Shown here one piece after another: positions 19,001 through 29,998 of a stretch of DNA of 43,621 bases (position 1 is its first letter; every line of letters begins with the position of its first letter). The notes under the pieces are model-generated. The model was not told the DNA's origin, made no database searches, and saw only the letters and a program-made list of their open reading frames with translations. The position numbers and the translations under genes are program-made. The stretch is taken from contig QAXH01005149.1 of assembly GCA_004335635.1 (NCBI GenBank), positions 345 to 43,965 on the forward strand. Reading direction: 5' to 3'. The DNA is from Chloromonas sp. AAM2. Its lineage: Eukaryota; Chlorophyta; Chlorophyceae; Chlamydomonadales; Chlamydomonadaceae.

Positions 19001-22000
19001 AGTCTTCCGCCCTTGCCACAGACGTCCGCTACAGCGGGGCTGTATGGTTCGTCTCCGCGGGCGCCCAGGAGCGCAGGTCGTTGCCAGCGACGCCGTCAGA
19101 GGAGACCAAGGTCTAAATACCTTTGCGGGCCAGCCATCAGCCACGATTATGGATTTGCAAGGCAGCAATGGACGAGAGCACGCGTACGCTGCGGCAGTAA
19201 GGGAAACACACCCCAATGCGGTACAGCAATCACAGGCCGGCGCACGCTCCCACACCGTGTTTGCAGCTCCACCCGGGACCAAGTGCCAGCGGACGATACT
19301 GCGAGTTGCGAATGCGCAATGCGCGAGCACATCTTGGTCCGCACTAATCAGCGGATTGCTCGGCCGAGGTCGCAGTCATGCATCGCAGGAGGAAGCAGCG
19401 GTCCATTGTCCACAACACAATCTGCTGTAATCAAATGCACGGCCGACAGCCAGGATCAATCTGACCTTGACTGCCACGCAGCGTGTTATTTGAGCATGTC
19501 TATCTGCTGACAACTTGCCGCACAATCACGCACTTGCAGGCTGATGCAGGACGCGGGCTTTGAGAGGGTACAGTATGCATGTTGTGAGGCACCCAGCCAC
19601 GTGGAGGGATTGCAAGGGGAGCCAGGTGGCAGTGCTGATGCGGACGGGGCACAACCGACCAGCCAGGCCAACCTCCTAGACCAGCTGCCTGCATGGCTAG
19701 GCAATACATCAACTTCAGGTGCCCAGCCCGCCACCGCCACACAATTCCCGTCATCAACACCCTTGCAGCAAGCCCTGTCCAGAAGCCAGGTGGTGAGGGC
19801 ACATTGCGACCAGCAGGCAGCTCTTCTGACTGAACTTTTCCGCTGTGCAATCAACGGTAGCAAACAACACCAGGTCCTCGCCCCGGCCTGGCAGTTACTC
19901 ATCCATAACTCTGAGTTGCTGCCTAACGGAGCTCTGTTCTCTCATCACATTATTCACATGAGGGGAGGGATTCCAACCCGTTCAACCTACATGTGAAGGG
20001 GATTGCGATACACCAGGACAGTAATCAGCCAGTGGTGGTGGCTAACTCCTCGAGGTGCTATTCACATTATTCGCATCATCACAGGGTTTGTCAAACATGC
20101 ACAACAGTAGATCAGCCTCGCTTGACCATGAGAGATAACCTCATTGATGGGAAGTCCTTTTTCTGTCACCCAGCCATGACTACACGAACTGTATGCTGAC
20201 AAGCTGAAATATACTGCACCCATCAGCCAGCTCGTCTGATATCTTGTTCCTGAACAGATCAGATGACAATAGCTTAACCCAGCAAGTGACTGAGGCTGTG
20301 TTGACATCCCTCCTTACTGACCCTTGGTCTTCTTCTGGACGCAGAGTTCACCCGCTCTCACTTGCGTGCAGGCAGTTGATCCCTCGTACGCAGTCGTGGC
20401 CCTGAAGCCAGCCAGACCTTCACCCCATGTCTCCATGTCGCCAGGCGCCTCAGCCGCCCAGCAGGGCGACACAGTCAGCAGCCTGCAGCCGCACGGTGAC
20501 GGCGCTGTGAGTGTGAAGAGCCCGGTCCAGGTGGCTTCCGACTTTGTGGCGCCTCCCTTGCGTGAGATTGAGATCCTTGGGTGGGTGGCGGGGCAGAGGT
20601 TGTGGATGTGTGGATGTCATAGGTTACGTCACAAGAGGGGAGGGATTCCAACCCGTCCAACCTACATGTGAAGGGGATTGCGGCACACCAGGACAGTAAT
20701 GCTGGTGGCTAACCCCTCGAGATGCTATCCTGGCCGCATACCTCGTCAGACCCAAAATGGGGTCTGAAAACATGTGCAAATCTTTCAATGTTGTGCTGAT
20801 TGGCATCCACAAAATGCAGGATACATCAATCACAACGAAGGATACGTCATGTTAGTGTCTGATACGATACGTCATGTTAAGTGTCTGATTGTAACCTTCA
20901 TCTCAACCCTGCACGTAATTCGCCGGGTCGTTCAGCTCATGCTCTGCCTCAATCTGGTGCGGCTCCAGTCCCTGGTGTTCCATAGCCTGCTGCGCTTGCT
21001 GTTGTGGCTGAGCTTGTTGTGCCTTAGTACGCAGCACAGGGGGGGGGGTGTCGAACACGACCACGAATGCACACCGACACGAACCGAATATATTGCAGTC
21101 AGGGTGTATGATGACATCACCGTTGATGACATCACGGCTTCTGACATCATCCCGTGCAAAAGTTTGGGTTAGAAATTTCATCTGTTGCTAACCAGGTTGT
21201 TAGGATGGGATGGGCCATGTGCTGCACACAGGCATAGCCAGGCACTTGATCATGGTCGTCATGCCCAGTTTTGGCACCTCCTTTGGTTGTTCTGCTGGTT
21301 GGGCAGCCCTAGCAAGGCGCCCGGCATACAACAAGGTCTAGTTGGAGTTTGATGTGTCTATGCCCAGCACCGCCCTGGTTTGGGCTGGAGGAGTGTCGCT
21401 GTCGCCCTGTGCTGCACAGGCCCACGATGAGTGATGACGGTGGCCTGGGGCTGCTGGGCGGGGCGCAGGGGCGGGCGGTGGCGGTGCGGCCGGAGACACT
21501 CGAGCGCTGGCGGGCGGCCTACGCAGCCATGGCGCACGATGCACAGGTAGGCGGGAGGCGGACTCCAAGGTTCTAATTAGCCAGAGATCAGAGCTGTATC
21601 GTAGATATAACGATACATGTAATCAATTTCAGCCAGGAAAACTACTGTCCTTGAGGAATATTTGATCATGTTTTGCGGGTTGCGTGGATACTTGAAAACG
21701 CAACTACCTAAATTCCAACAGAAACATGGCTGACCGTAGATCATACATCTATGGTGCATTCGCGGGACTTCCACACAGGGGCACTGTAAGCGGAAGCAGG
21801 TAGCTGGCACATGTATGTGCGTGTGAAGGAACACTGGACGCAAATGAGGGACATTGGGCGAGCTTAGACATGACCTAGCCATGGGGTCAGGTGCCACTCA
21901 GCTCCGGGCCTGAAGGTCAAACGCAACAAGCAAACAAGCAGCTACGTGATCAGCCTGCCCAGGCAGCCTGTAATGGTAGGAATCTTGGACATTGGTGCCG

Positions 22001-22279
22001 TCTTAACAGGGCATGGCTTCGTTGATTGTCAGCGGACGCGTTTACAGGGTTGGTTGTTGCATGGCAGCACACCAGCCAGCGGCAAGGCTTGCTCTGCCTG
22101 TGACAGACAGGTCTGTCCCGCATGCATGTGGATGTTCACATGCACTGTGTGCCCAGGCGCTTGGCATTCCTGCCTCCGCCATCCCCGCCCTGCCCGCCCA
22201 TGCGGGTTCCGAGGACATTCGAGGAGCGCGGGATCTTCTCCAGCGGATGATGGAGTCATTCCTGTCATCAGGGCTGTAG
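16048..22279 (+). CDS. Class I SAM-dependent methyltransferase (type 11) with C-terminal tail
   Basis: Nine exons, 16048-16177, 16336-16458, 16824-16931, 17235-17290, 18071-18306, 19540-19792, 20372-20580, 21420-21546 and 22157-22279, join in phase to 454 residues. The core (about 60-240) reads EFYTQPRMVEHAD, then LLELASSWNSHLP, then a variant nucleotide-binding loop VIGHGMNSEELAANPRL, the acidic motif SVDAV with D156, and VLRPGGRLVLSFS at 180-191. This matches the methyltransferase type 11 group found in bacteria and plants, where GxGMN replaces the classical GxGxG region. The substrate is unknown. Residues 245-454 are a low-complexity linker plus two short conserved-looking helices (RPETLERWRAAYAAMAHDAQ and ARDLLQRMMESFLSSGL). 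The start is uncertain: this ATG is the first in the frame that fits exon 2, but an upstream exon is possible. Confidence 0.85.
18307..19539 (+). other. Long intron 5 of the methyltransferase gene
   Basis: The intron is 1,233 bases, GTGAGC to TTGCAG. The part from about 18600 to 19450 reads differently from its surroundings, with T-rich runs, many CG dinucleotides and no GCATGC cluster, and holds a 234-codon open frame with no recognised domain. It may be an old insertion; no terminal inverted repeats or target duplication were seen. Confidence 0.5.
19960..20061 (+). repeat. Dispersed repeat, copy 1 (intron 6)
   Basis: This copy starts GAGGGGAGGGATTCCAACCC and ends near CTCGAGGTGCTAT. It is about 90 percent identical to 20635-20728, apart from an 8-base length difference in the middle. 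Both copies are in the same orientation and lie in introns on either side of exon 7. Confidence 0.9.
20635..20728 (+). repeat. Dispersed repeat, copy 2 (intron 7)
   Basis: Second copy of the 94-102 bp repeat; see 19960-20061. The central CAGTAATGCTGGTGGCTAAC is shorter here. No open frame, poly-A tail or target duplication marks it as a known element. Confidence 0.9.
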
Positions 22280-23789
22280 CCAGCAGCAGGAGTTTATCGG
22301 AGTAGTGGCGGGTTGTGAGGTCGGCTAGGGATGACATGGGCGGCAGGAATGGCCGTCCACAGCAGCATGCCGTGCTCAAATGAAATGCGTATGATGTTGT
22401 CGACACGGTGTTACTTGCCAAAACTCAACACTTGTGACACCGCAGCAGTGACCAAGAAGTGTGACGAACAGCTGCGCAGTCAGTTCTCTCAACTGCACGA
22501 GCTGTGTGTTGCTGTTTAGGTAGGCTTTGCAAGAACCCCTTGATCCTACGGTATTGTCTATCAACACACTCTTTTCAGTTTGTTCAGTTGCGTTTTCAAT
22601 GAGTCTCCCAATCTGACCTGTTTCAGCCCTCTCAGTCTAGTAGGCTCTTACCCAGCCGGCTGAAGCGACTGGGCAACGCGCCTGGATAACCTCTGCACTT
22701 CAAGAATTTGAAGAAGCTTACAATCAACTACGGGATGTCCATCACACTTTTTAAAGTGGACCACAAAGTGGCAAGCGGTCTGGCAGTGACTGTTGAAATA
22801 CACCACCATGTCCAATACATCCAACACGTACAAAGCCCCGTTTCTCAAGCTCGCGCACGATTCAAACCTGGCAGACCAGCGACTGAGCTTCTGCTCCGAT
22901 GATGTGCGACACCCCGTGACGCTGTGGTCAAGTATGGCTGAAAGGCAATGTCTTGAAGACAACACACCACGTCTGTCGTGGCAGGCAAACACACATCATG
23001 GCAATCATACTGAATAGCAACATCACGAGTGCATGGCCACTATCAGTGCACTAATTTTCGCAGGCTACACTCAGCCAATCTACAGCGTATGCCAGCCAAT
23101 GGTTACGAAGCGTTACATCAGAATATTTGCATTCTACTCCCCATACCCCGAATACGCGCCCAAAAGGTCGGGTCTTGCGATCGAATCATTTGATAACCAT
23201 CATCTAGATTGGCTCTTCCCAAGAGTCTGCAGCGTACCATAGGTATCGCAAAAGTTGTACGTCCGGAGAACTCTGCATCTGTGGTGATCAAATCATTTGT
23301 TGATGATAGTCTAGATTGGCTGATCAGCCACACATCATCATCATCATTTCATCATTACATGGCTTTTCATGGTTCAACCGACGGTACTGCAGCTGGAAAC
23401 AATATGTCGCCAAGAATTACGCGCCTGACAATCGTAAAGCCAAGAAAGGTCACTGGTAGCAGGGTGCAAAGTACGAATGTCATGACTGGCAACACGGTTC
23501 CAAGACGAGAGTGGGGCACTCCTGCCTCTCCTTGCTACAGCCTGCTGGCCCTCTGGGGCTGGAACAGTCAGTCACACATGCTTCTGCCAGATACGACTCG
23601 GGAACTTGCTGTCACAAACATTAACACTTTTTGGGCTGTGTCCGGCTCATACACAAACGTTGTGTTCTGGCCCATACCCGATGGCTGCATACAGCCTCTT
23701 ATTCATTGTCTGCGGGATTGGCCGCCTGTCAAGCATGATTGTAGTAGTCAACTCATTACCTGTCCAGGCACCAGTGGCAGTGCTGTGAG
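22280..23789. other. 1.5-kb stretch with no supported gene
   Basis: Long plus-strand frames cross it (one from 23209) but show no domain. A partial direct repeat about 36 bases long, containing TCATTTG then TCTAGATTGGCT, occurs at 23181-23216 and 23286-23322. It may contain 5' exons of the AT-hook gene or the methyltransferase 3' UTR. Confidence 0.4.
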
Positions 23790-24263
23790 ATGCAAACACA
23801 GAGGTTACGACGTGGTGACAGACAGCCAAGAGATTCCTGCCAGGCCAGGGGCAATCGGCAGGAGCAGCTCACATACAGCTGCAGCAGCAGCAGCAGCGAG
23901 ACAGAAGACAGCAATCTGGGCAAATGTGTGCAGACCACACACACAACACGCAGAAAGCCAGGCAGGCCAGCAAAAACTGTCAAGGTGTTTGGTCCGTGCA
24001 ATGGTCCAGTGCCACCAGCTGCTACCTCCACATCCACCACAGCGCCATCACAGCTAGCAGCATCAGTTGTGCTGACACCGCAGCCGCCTGCTGCCCGGCC
24101 AGAACCACAGCCGGCCATCACACAGCCTGCCATCACACAGCCTGCCATGCAGGTACTCGGAGCTGGACGTGCATTGCCTGTACGTCATCCCATTCCGTTC
24201 CTGTATCATGCCTCTGCAGCAGAGGCACGAATGGCGCTGGAGCACATCATAGGCCTCAAATGA
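23790..24263 (+). CDS. Possible AT-hook protein or terminal exon
   Basis: The frame runs from an ATG for 157 residues. It has a Ser/acid patch (SCSSSSSETEDS), then TRRKPGRPAKT, a good match to the AT-hook core R-K-x-G-R-P that binds the minor groove of AT-rich DNA. After this comes a Pro/Thr/Ala-rich region with PAITQPAITQPA, then a short helix ending ARMALEHIIGLK. A TGTAA lies 127 bases after the stop. It could equally be the last exon of a gene whose upstream exons I did not resolve. There is no other domain, so this stays a modest call. Confidence 0.42.
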   Translation: MQTQRLRRGDRQPRDSCQARGNRQEQLTYSCSSSSSETEDSNLGKCVQTTHTTRRKPGRPAKTVKVFGPCNGPVPPAATSTSTTAPSQLAASVVLTPQPPAARPEPQPAITQPAITQPAMQVLGAGRALPVRHPIPFLYHASAAEARMALEHIIGLK

Positions 24264-25281
24264 ATGACAGCAAGAGATGATTGAGCGACTTACTAGATTG
24301 TTACCTGTGTTACAGCTATATTTAACAAGCACGTCTGTCTTGTCTGTCTTATCTATCAACAATAACTTCAATAGTTTGAACTTTACAACTGTAAAGTAGG
24401 GACGCTCGCATGTATTACCCTTTTCAGCCACTGGTGTTTAACCCAAGGCAAGACGCTAGTATTCTCTTCTTATCTTTAAGCCATAACAATGTAAGCAGTT
24501 GCCGTATGATCATCTGACTGACGTGCGAAGAGTGAGTCACACTGTGTGTGAAGAGTTGTTGTCAGTTAGTGTGAGCTTGTCGCTGAAGTCAGCCGTTACG
24601 ACAGGTCAGCTTTTACAATACGGCCTATGGTGCAGTTACTTTGCCAAAACAAAGCCACCAAAACCACCTGTGCAGCCAGCCATGAAGATGAATGAAGCCT
24701 ACCAGGTGGACGTGGCGGACTGACCCGAGAAACTGAAAGATACACAAGCCCGGGCAACCGGCCCTGGGCCGTGTCACCTTACACCTGCAGCAGCACCCTA
24801 CTCGGATGCCCTCGCCCATGGTGGGAGATATCCAAAGCAGTACCATTGCTGCGGGTAGCATGGCGGACCTGCAGCAAGCATGCACGTGGCAAGCACGAGT
24901 CAGGCACAAAGGGTGAAAGGAACGTGAGCAAGTGCAACGAAACAGGTGTCCAACAAGCCGCTGCTGCAGTCGCATTTTCCTCAGAAGGTACAGTGGCAGC
25001 GGTAGTTGCATTCCCGCACAATGCATACACGACATTGGTGCCCATTCTCGCACACCATGAGTTGATTGGCTGGGGCTTGCAGTGTTGTCCAGCTTCTGCC
25101 CATCCTGCAGCTGAACTGCGCTGATGTTTGTGCGCATGTGAACAGCATGCATGCAGAATTCTGCTGCTGCATATGACGGTCAGCATTGCGCATGCCCGGG
25201 CGCACAAGGCACAGCAAGATCTATCATTAAAATGATGGGTATTCCGCCTATACTGTGTGCACCATGTGTGCTTGTGTGTGC
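24264..25281. other. Spacer and possible unresolved upstream exons
   Basis: Possible plus-strand coding pieces follow acceptor-like AG sites at about 24783-24890 (reads MPSPMVGDIQSSTIAAGSM) and 24946-24987 (reads VSNKPLLQSHFPQK). They could be 5' exons of the gene ending at 26082, but phases could not be fixed, so they are not called. Confidence 0.3.
24390..24394 (+). terminator. Possible TGTAA polyadenylation signal, AT-hook gene
   Basis: TGTAA is located 127 bases after the stop codon of the AT-hook frame, a typical distance. Confidence 0.35.
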
Positions 25282-25609
25282 ATGAATACGTATGTATCAC
25301 CCGGTGTGCCATGCATGAATACGTATGTATCACCCGGTGTGCCATGCATGAATACNNNNNNNNNNNNNNNNNNNNNNNNNNNNNNNNNNNNNNNNNNNNN
25401 NNNNNNNNNNNNNNNNNNNNNNNNNNNNNNNNNNNNNNNNNNNNNNNNNNNNNNNNNNNNNNNNNNNNNNNNNNNNNNNNNNNNNNNNNNNNNNNNNNNN
25501 NNNNNNNNNNNNNNNNNNNNNNNNNNNNNNNNNNNNCCATGCATGAATACGTATGTATCACCCGGTGTGCCATGCATGAATACGTATGTATCACCCGGTG
25601 TGCCATGCA
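25282..25609 (+). repeat. 33-bp minisatellite interrupted by an assembly gap
   Basis: The unit begins ATGAATACGTATGTATCACC and continues to GTGCCATGC, 33 bases. Copies start at 25282, 25315, 25348, 25543 and 25576, and the unknown bases lie inside the array. The visible copies are identical. The array precedes the exon at 25670 and is probably intronic. Confidence 0.93.
25356..25536. other. Assembly gap of 181 N
   Basis: A run of N flanked on both sides by the same 33-bp repeat. Unit starts across it are 195 bases apart, which is 3 short of six periods, so the gap length is probably an estimate. Confidence 0.98.
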
Positions 25610-25669
25610 TGCAGCTCCTGCGCTATCAGCTTCTCAGTATGCTGTTGGGTAGTGTTTGGCTGCTTACAG

Positions 25670-26082
25670 GTCCGGACATGATCGGCACAGCGTTCCAAGC
25701 AGGGTTCTTGTGCGCAGCCCTTGGGGGCGCAGGGGGTGCAGTGTGGGTGGCTGCCTCTGCTGCGGGTCTCAAACGCTCTGTTGCGGACATCATCGACTTT
25801 TGCAATCAGTACATAAGATGGCATGACCCCACATTCTCAGCTGTCGTTGGCGGTGTGGGGTCTAACATCAGGGCAGCTGGGAAAGGTGCTGGCCAGGTGG
25901 TCACGTTTCTCCCGGTTGCTGCCACTGCAGCAGCAATTAAGAAAGCATTTGGCCCTGGTCAGCAACTGCCCAACAACAGCCCATCAGGGCCGGCCATCAC
26001 CTCAGCCACAGGCACCAGCGAAGTGTCCCTCGGCACATCCAGCGGTTCAGCCGGTGTGCCAGCGTCTGCCAGCTCTCCGTGA
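25670..26082 (+). CDS. Terminal exon of an unknown protein with a hydrophobic stretch
   Basis: After the acceptor CTTACAG, 413 bases (phase 1 entry) stay open to the TGA at 26080-26082, giving 137 residues. The exon has a Gly/Ala-rich hydrophobic stretch (GTAFQAGFLCAALGGAGGAVWVAASAAG), a helical part (KRSVADIIDFCNQYIRWHD), a Gly-rich loop region (VVGGVGSNIRAAGKGAGQVV), a second hydrophobic patch and a Ser/Thr/Pro tail. It looks like the C-terminus of a membrane-associated protein. Family and upstream exons are unknown. The same frame is open upstream through the minisatellite, but that reading is repeat-encoded. Confidence 0.5.
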
Positions 26083-27522
26083 ATCACAAGAGCTGCAAGG
26101 CATCAGCGGTGAGTAACACAAAAGACGCAGCAACGTGGTACATCCGTGCCGCCTGGGGTGTTTCATTGACATGTGAAGGACACTTCAGTACCATCATAAC
26201 ACCATCATCGATTGGTTTCAGTACAGTACCATCACACCATCTTGTGTTGGCATAACTAATGTCCAGCCATACAACCAGTGATGGTATGCGGATACAGAAG
26301 GGGAGCTTCTGCCAGCGATGCTGTTCGAGGCGATATTGCCGCTTGCCGCCCTTGGCAGTACTTTTTCTTGCTGTTGAACACTGGCCTATCTGTGCCACAT
26401 CAGTATCTATCTCCCCTTGTGTTGTACCATGTACAGTTGCTTAGACGTCTACATGTTCTTGTACCATGACAGCTGTCTACGCACAGCCTGGCAACACGGT
26501 GTAGGAGCCACTGTATCCTCCACTGTACGGAACCTGGCATGATGATAAACAAAACAGAATCAGGCCTGATGATGTACAATTGCTCATGCTGAATTCTTGG
26601 CGGATATCAACCACACTTGCAGACATTATCACACCCAGTGAGGGCACCTTAGAGACCCCACAGTCCAGCGCCCTTTCATGTGCGTCCATGGCTAGGCAGT
26701 ACAAATGGCCGAGTCCGGAATGGAAGACGTTTCCACTTCTTGTGTAATGTGCTGTCCCCTGGCCCTTTCCCTGCTTTCTTCTGATGCAGTCAACCACTGG
26801 CATTATCCAGTTGCTCCTGCCGTACCCCAAAAACTATTCATCTGCCCCAACCGGCACGGAGCTGCTATGATTTGGTTTCCTTTGCTGGAAGCGCTATATT
26901 AGCCTTACAGAAGTTTTTGCTTGGCATCTACACGGGCTGATGTGCTGAAGACAATCAGTGTTGCAGTGTTTAATTTTCAGACGGAGTCTGCAGCACTGTC
27001 CTAGTTAGGGCCTCTGTCGTAATGCTTGGGTGGCACCGCCAGCCCACAGCATCACTCGACCTGTCACGCTATCCTGTGCCAGACAGTAAGTCGGATGTAA
27101 TACAGTTACAGACAGGGAAGGGGTTGTAATTGCTGGTCTACAACAGTGTAGGCTGGCCATGTCCACCAGGGGCACAGCGCAGGATGAGGTGAGACATGAA
27201 GCATTCTAGAGTACTACATGGTGCAGCTTGGTCTCTATGGTGCCAAGGCTCCTTTAATCACTCCGGTGCCGGAGGTTGCATGGCATAGTGGCCTGCAGCT
27301 TCAGGTTGTGAAAAATGTGCTCAACTCTCCAGCTTCGTAATGCACATCGGAGAATTGATCTGCACTTTCGTCAGTCAGATGCAATGATATCTTCCAGCAT
27401 CTGACGCGTGGAGGGGTACCACAGTACGCATTCAGTTTACAAAAGAACTAAATGACTACTGATGGTGAAATCAAGCCCTTTATGACTTTGGCCTGAGCGC
27501 TGACTGCACATGCCCAGGCCTT
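26083..27522. other. 1.4-kb spacer with no supported gene
   Basis: This lies between two converging genes. It contains a small direct repeat of the type TTCAGTACAGTACCATCACACC near 26185 and 26217, and a TGTAA on the minus strand at 27437-27441 that would serve the FAH gene. Open frames are short and carry no domain. Confidence 0.45.
27437..27441 (-). terminator. Possible TGTAA polyadenylation signal, FAH-family gene
   Basis: Minus-strand TGTAA about 82 bases after the stop codon of the FAH-family gene. Confidence 0.45.
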
Positions 27523-29998
27523 TCACGTCTTGCGATGTCCCGTGCACTGCCATGTGGCTTTAGACAGCACGTGGCCTCCGTTGCCCGTCAGCCATGCCGT
27601 GAGCACATCCCCCGGCACCACCCGCCCCACCCCCTCCGGTGTGCCCGTCAGCACAAGGTCACCGGGCTGCAACGGAAACCGCTCCTTGAGGTAACTGAGA
27701 AGGGAAGGGACCTGCGGCAAGATAGAGCAGCACTCAAGTCAGAGCACGATGTGCCTGCTAGCCTAATGGAAGAAGTACTCAAAAGCACATGAGAAAGAAG
27801 AAAAGGGTGAGGGCTCAGTGGGTTTAGAACGCAGCAGTAGGCACACAAGGCGCAGATGCTGCCGGACGCTCGTGTAACCGCACTGTAGAACACATAAAAA
27901 CCGACGCCTGTGTGCCACATTGCAACCTACAGTGGTGGTCGTCTGGGACTATCCCAGATTGCATAACTATACCCTAGCCAGACAGTCATGAGCACGCAGC
28001 ACCAGTATGCGCTGCTCAACCATCTGAAGCGAAACCAACAACCAACTCAACATCGCGCCCAGAGTACGCCTTACCCCCTGCTCACCTTGAATATCATACC
28101 CCCGGTAGATGCCTTCTGACGCACCTCACCGTTTACCTGAGCACCCAACGTGCACAGGAGAACACACACATGGTGACTGCCGCACACCAGTTTGCGAGTT
28201 ATTGAAGCGAGGCTTGCAAGCTTTTGCTGACAGACTTTCCTGTCTTGCACTGGAGATTTCCAGTATACAGTACTGCTCCAAACTAGTTTGAGAACTGAAA
28301 ACTTAACTAGTTTGCGCATTGGGCAGATACAGGGGCATTGTTTTTGTGTTGCCTGCGCTGTGTCAACGTGTTATGCAGCATTCGTTCGTGAAGCCAGTCA
28401 ATCTTGGACCCAGCCTGACGTACTGAAGCAGACAGGAGCGGCTGACTCAGCGCCACACCTCCATGTCACAGGACCCGCTTTTGCGACCTGCATTCATCAG
28501 CGCAGAGCTGTCTCCGTTGCCCTCCCCGCACCTCTAGCCCAAGTGTCAAGGCGTGCAGGTCCGTGTCCCCAATGTCAAAGAAGGGGCCGATGGGGCACGC
28601 AGCGGGGAAGCTCTTGGCCAGCGCCCAGGGGTAGCCCTTGGCCTTGAGGTTGGACTGCGGTAACATGCACCGACAGTTGAAGCATGGAATGCTGCACAAA
28701 GCCAGGCACCCAGTGGGATGGTATGTTACATGGTAAGGGTTATCCAACGTGAAGTTCAGTAGCAATGAAAAGAATGACTGGCTCATTGGACCTTGATCTG
28801 GCGATGCACCCAGTCAAGCATAATATGAGGTGAAATTCCACTGGCACGGCATCTGTGGCTGATGCAGCAATTGTGACTGGTCATCACAGCTCACTGGCCT
28901 GAGCATCTCTGTTCAGCACAGACCTGGTAAGAAACGGCTTACCTGTACATCACGTGCTGTCAAGTCAATAGAAACAGCCGCACGTACCGGCTGTAGGTCG
29001 GCACCCAGCTGAACTGCTAGTTCGACCTCATACTGCAGGCAGATACACATGTGCACGTGACTCTCAGCTGACACATGCACATGCACATGCACATGCACAT
29101 GCACATGCATACATGGACAGAGTATCGTGAGGTGACTGATCTGTCTGCAGGTGCAAGCCTATCATGGATTTGCCTGACATGCAGTTCTTCTTTCGTCTCC
29201 GGACCGGAACAACTAGGACTCACGCTGGGCCAACGAGCCTTCACCCTTTTGCTTTGCAAACCTCAACTAGCCGTTTTCCTGTTTGCCTGCTCGGCTTGGT
29301 CCCCTGCACTGCGCACTGTCCGATGCACTCTGGCAGCATGCCCTCGTGCTTCATCCAACCTCCATGCTTGTCCTTCATCTTCCCTCTTGTTCCTTGTTGC
29401 CAACCGGTGTATCTCAGACTGGTCTGTGCATCCAATCTCATTTGCCCATCCAAGACTCACGTGCACGTTTTCTGACCACGTGGGCAAGGGCAGGGCGGAG
29501 GGCTGCTCCGGGCCTCCGGGCAAACAGCAGGCACCCGCCTTGAGAAAAATTATGGGCTCCTGACGTCCAAGATGAAGACAAGCCATGGGTTTGATACCGG
29601 TTGGGTTTACGGCCATAGTCAGAGAGGCAAATCAAAAGGTCGCATTAGCTACCAATCAAAAGGACAGGAGGTCATGGAATCACAGAGGCAAGGCTCATAG
29701 CATCCTGTTATCGTTCTGTCTCTTTCTCACCAGTAGCTGAGCTGAAGGTTGTCTTTCACGAAGGTAGATTGGACAAACAACACTAACATGAAAGATTGGG
29801 GTGTGAGGTCTTCATATCTGTGATCTGCCCGTACCCCTCAACAACATGGCCCGTGAGCCTGCCCCTACCAAACTCTATCGTATTGCCTTCATGCCCATGA
29901 TTACCCTTGCTACTTCCTTGTCGGACCTGAGGTATGTCCTGGTCGATGTTCAGCACGCTCTTGAGCTCCCGGATGTGCTCCACATAGTTCTTGCCAAC
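27523..29998 (-). CDS. Fumarylacetoacetate hydrolase family protein (FAHD1-like), 5' end unresolved
   Basis: Six exons, 29998-29927, 29559-29461, 29032-28943, 28654-28532, 28136-28086 and 27711-27523, are all phase 0 and give 207 residues. The family hydrolyses C-C bonds of acylpyruvates or decarboxylates oxaloacetate, with a divalent metal. Marks in order: [28 protein letters not shown] with the metal-binding E-x-[47 protein letters not shown], and [23 protein letters not shown]. The first exon, which should end in a stretch like IVCVG, was not found upstream of 29998. Between YEVEL and LTARD the protein is about 12 residues shorter than family members and lacks the DYVxGY segment. Mitochondrial, cytosolic or plastid location cannot be judged. 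Confidence 0.88.
29073..29108 (+). repeat. Six ACATGC hexanucleotide repeats
   Basis: A perfect microsatellite in the intron just upstream (in gene sense) of the YEVELAV exon of the FAH-family gene, about 40 bases from its acceptor. Confidence 0.95.

Noticed and set aside
18726..19430. 234-codon plus-strand frame
   Set aside because: It lies wholly inside intron 5 of the methyltransferase, opens at a non-conserved site and matches no family I know.
24779..26082. 275-codon frames crossing the minisatellite and the N gap
   Set aside because: The central part is unknown bases and repeat. Only the final segment after 25670 has coding character.
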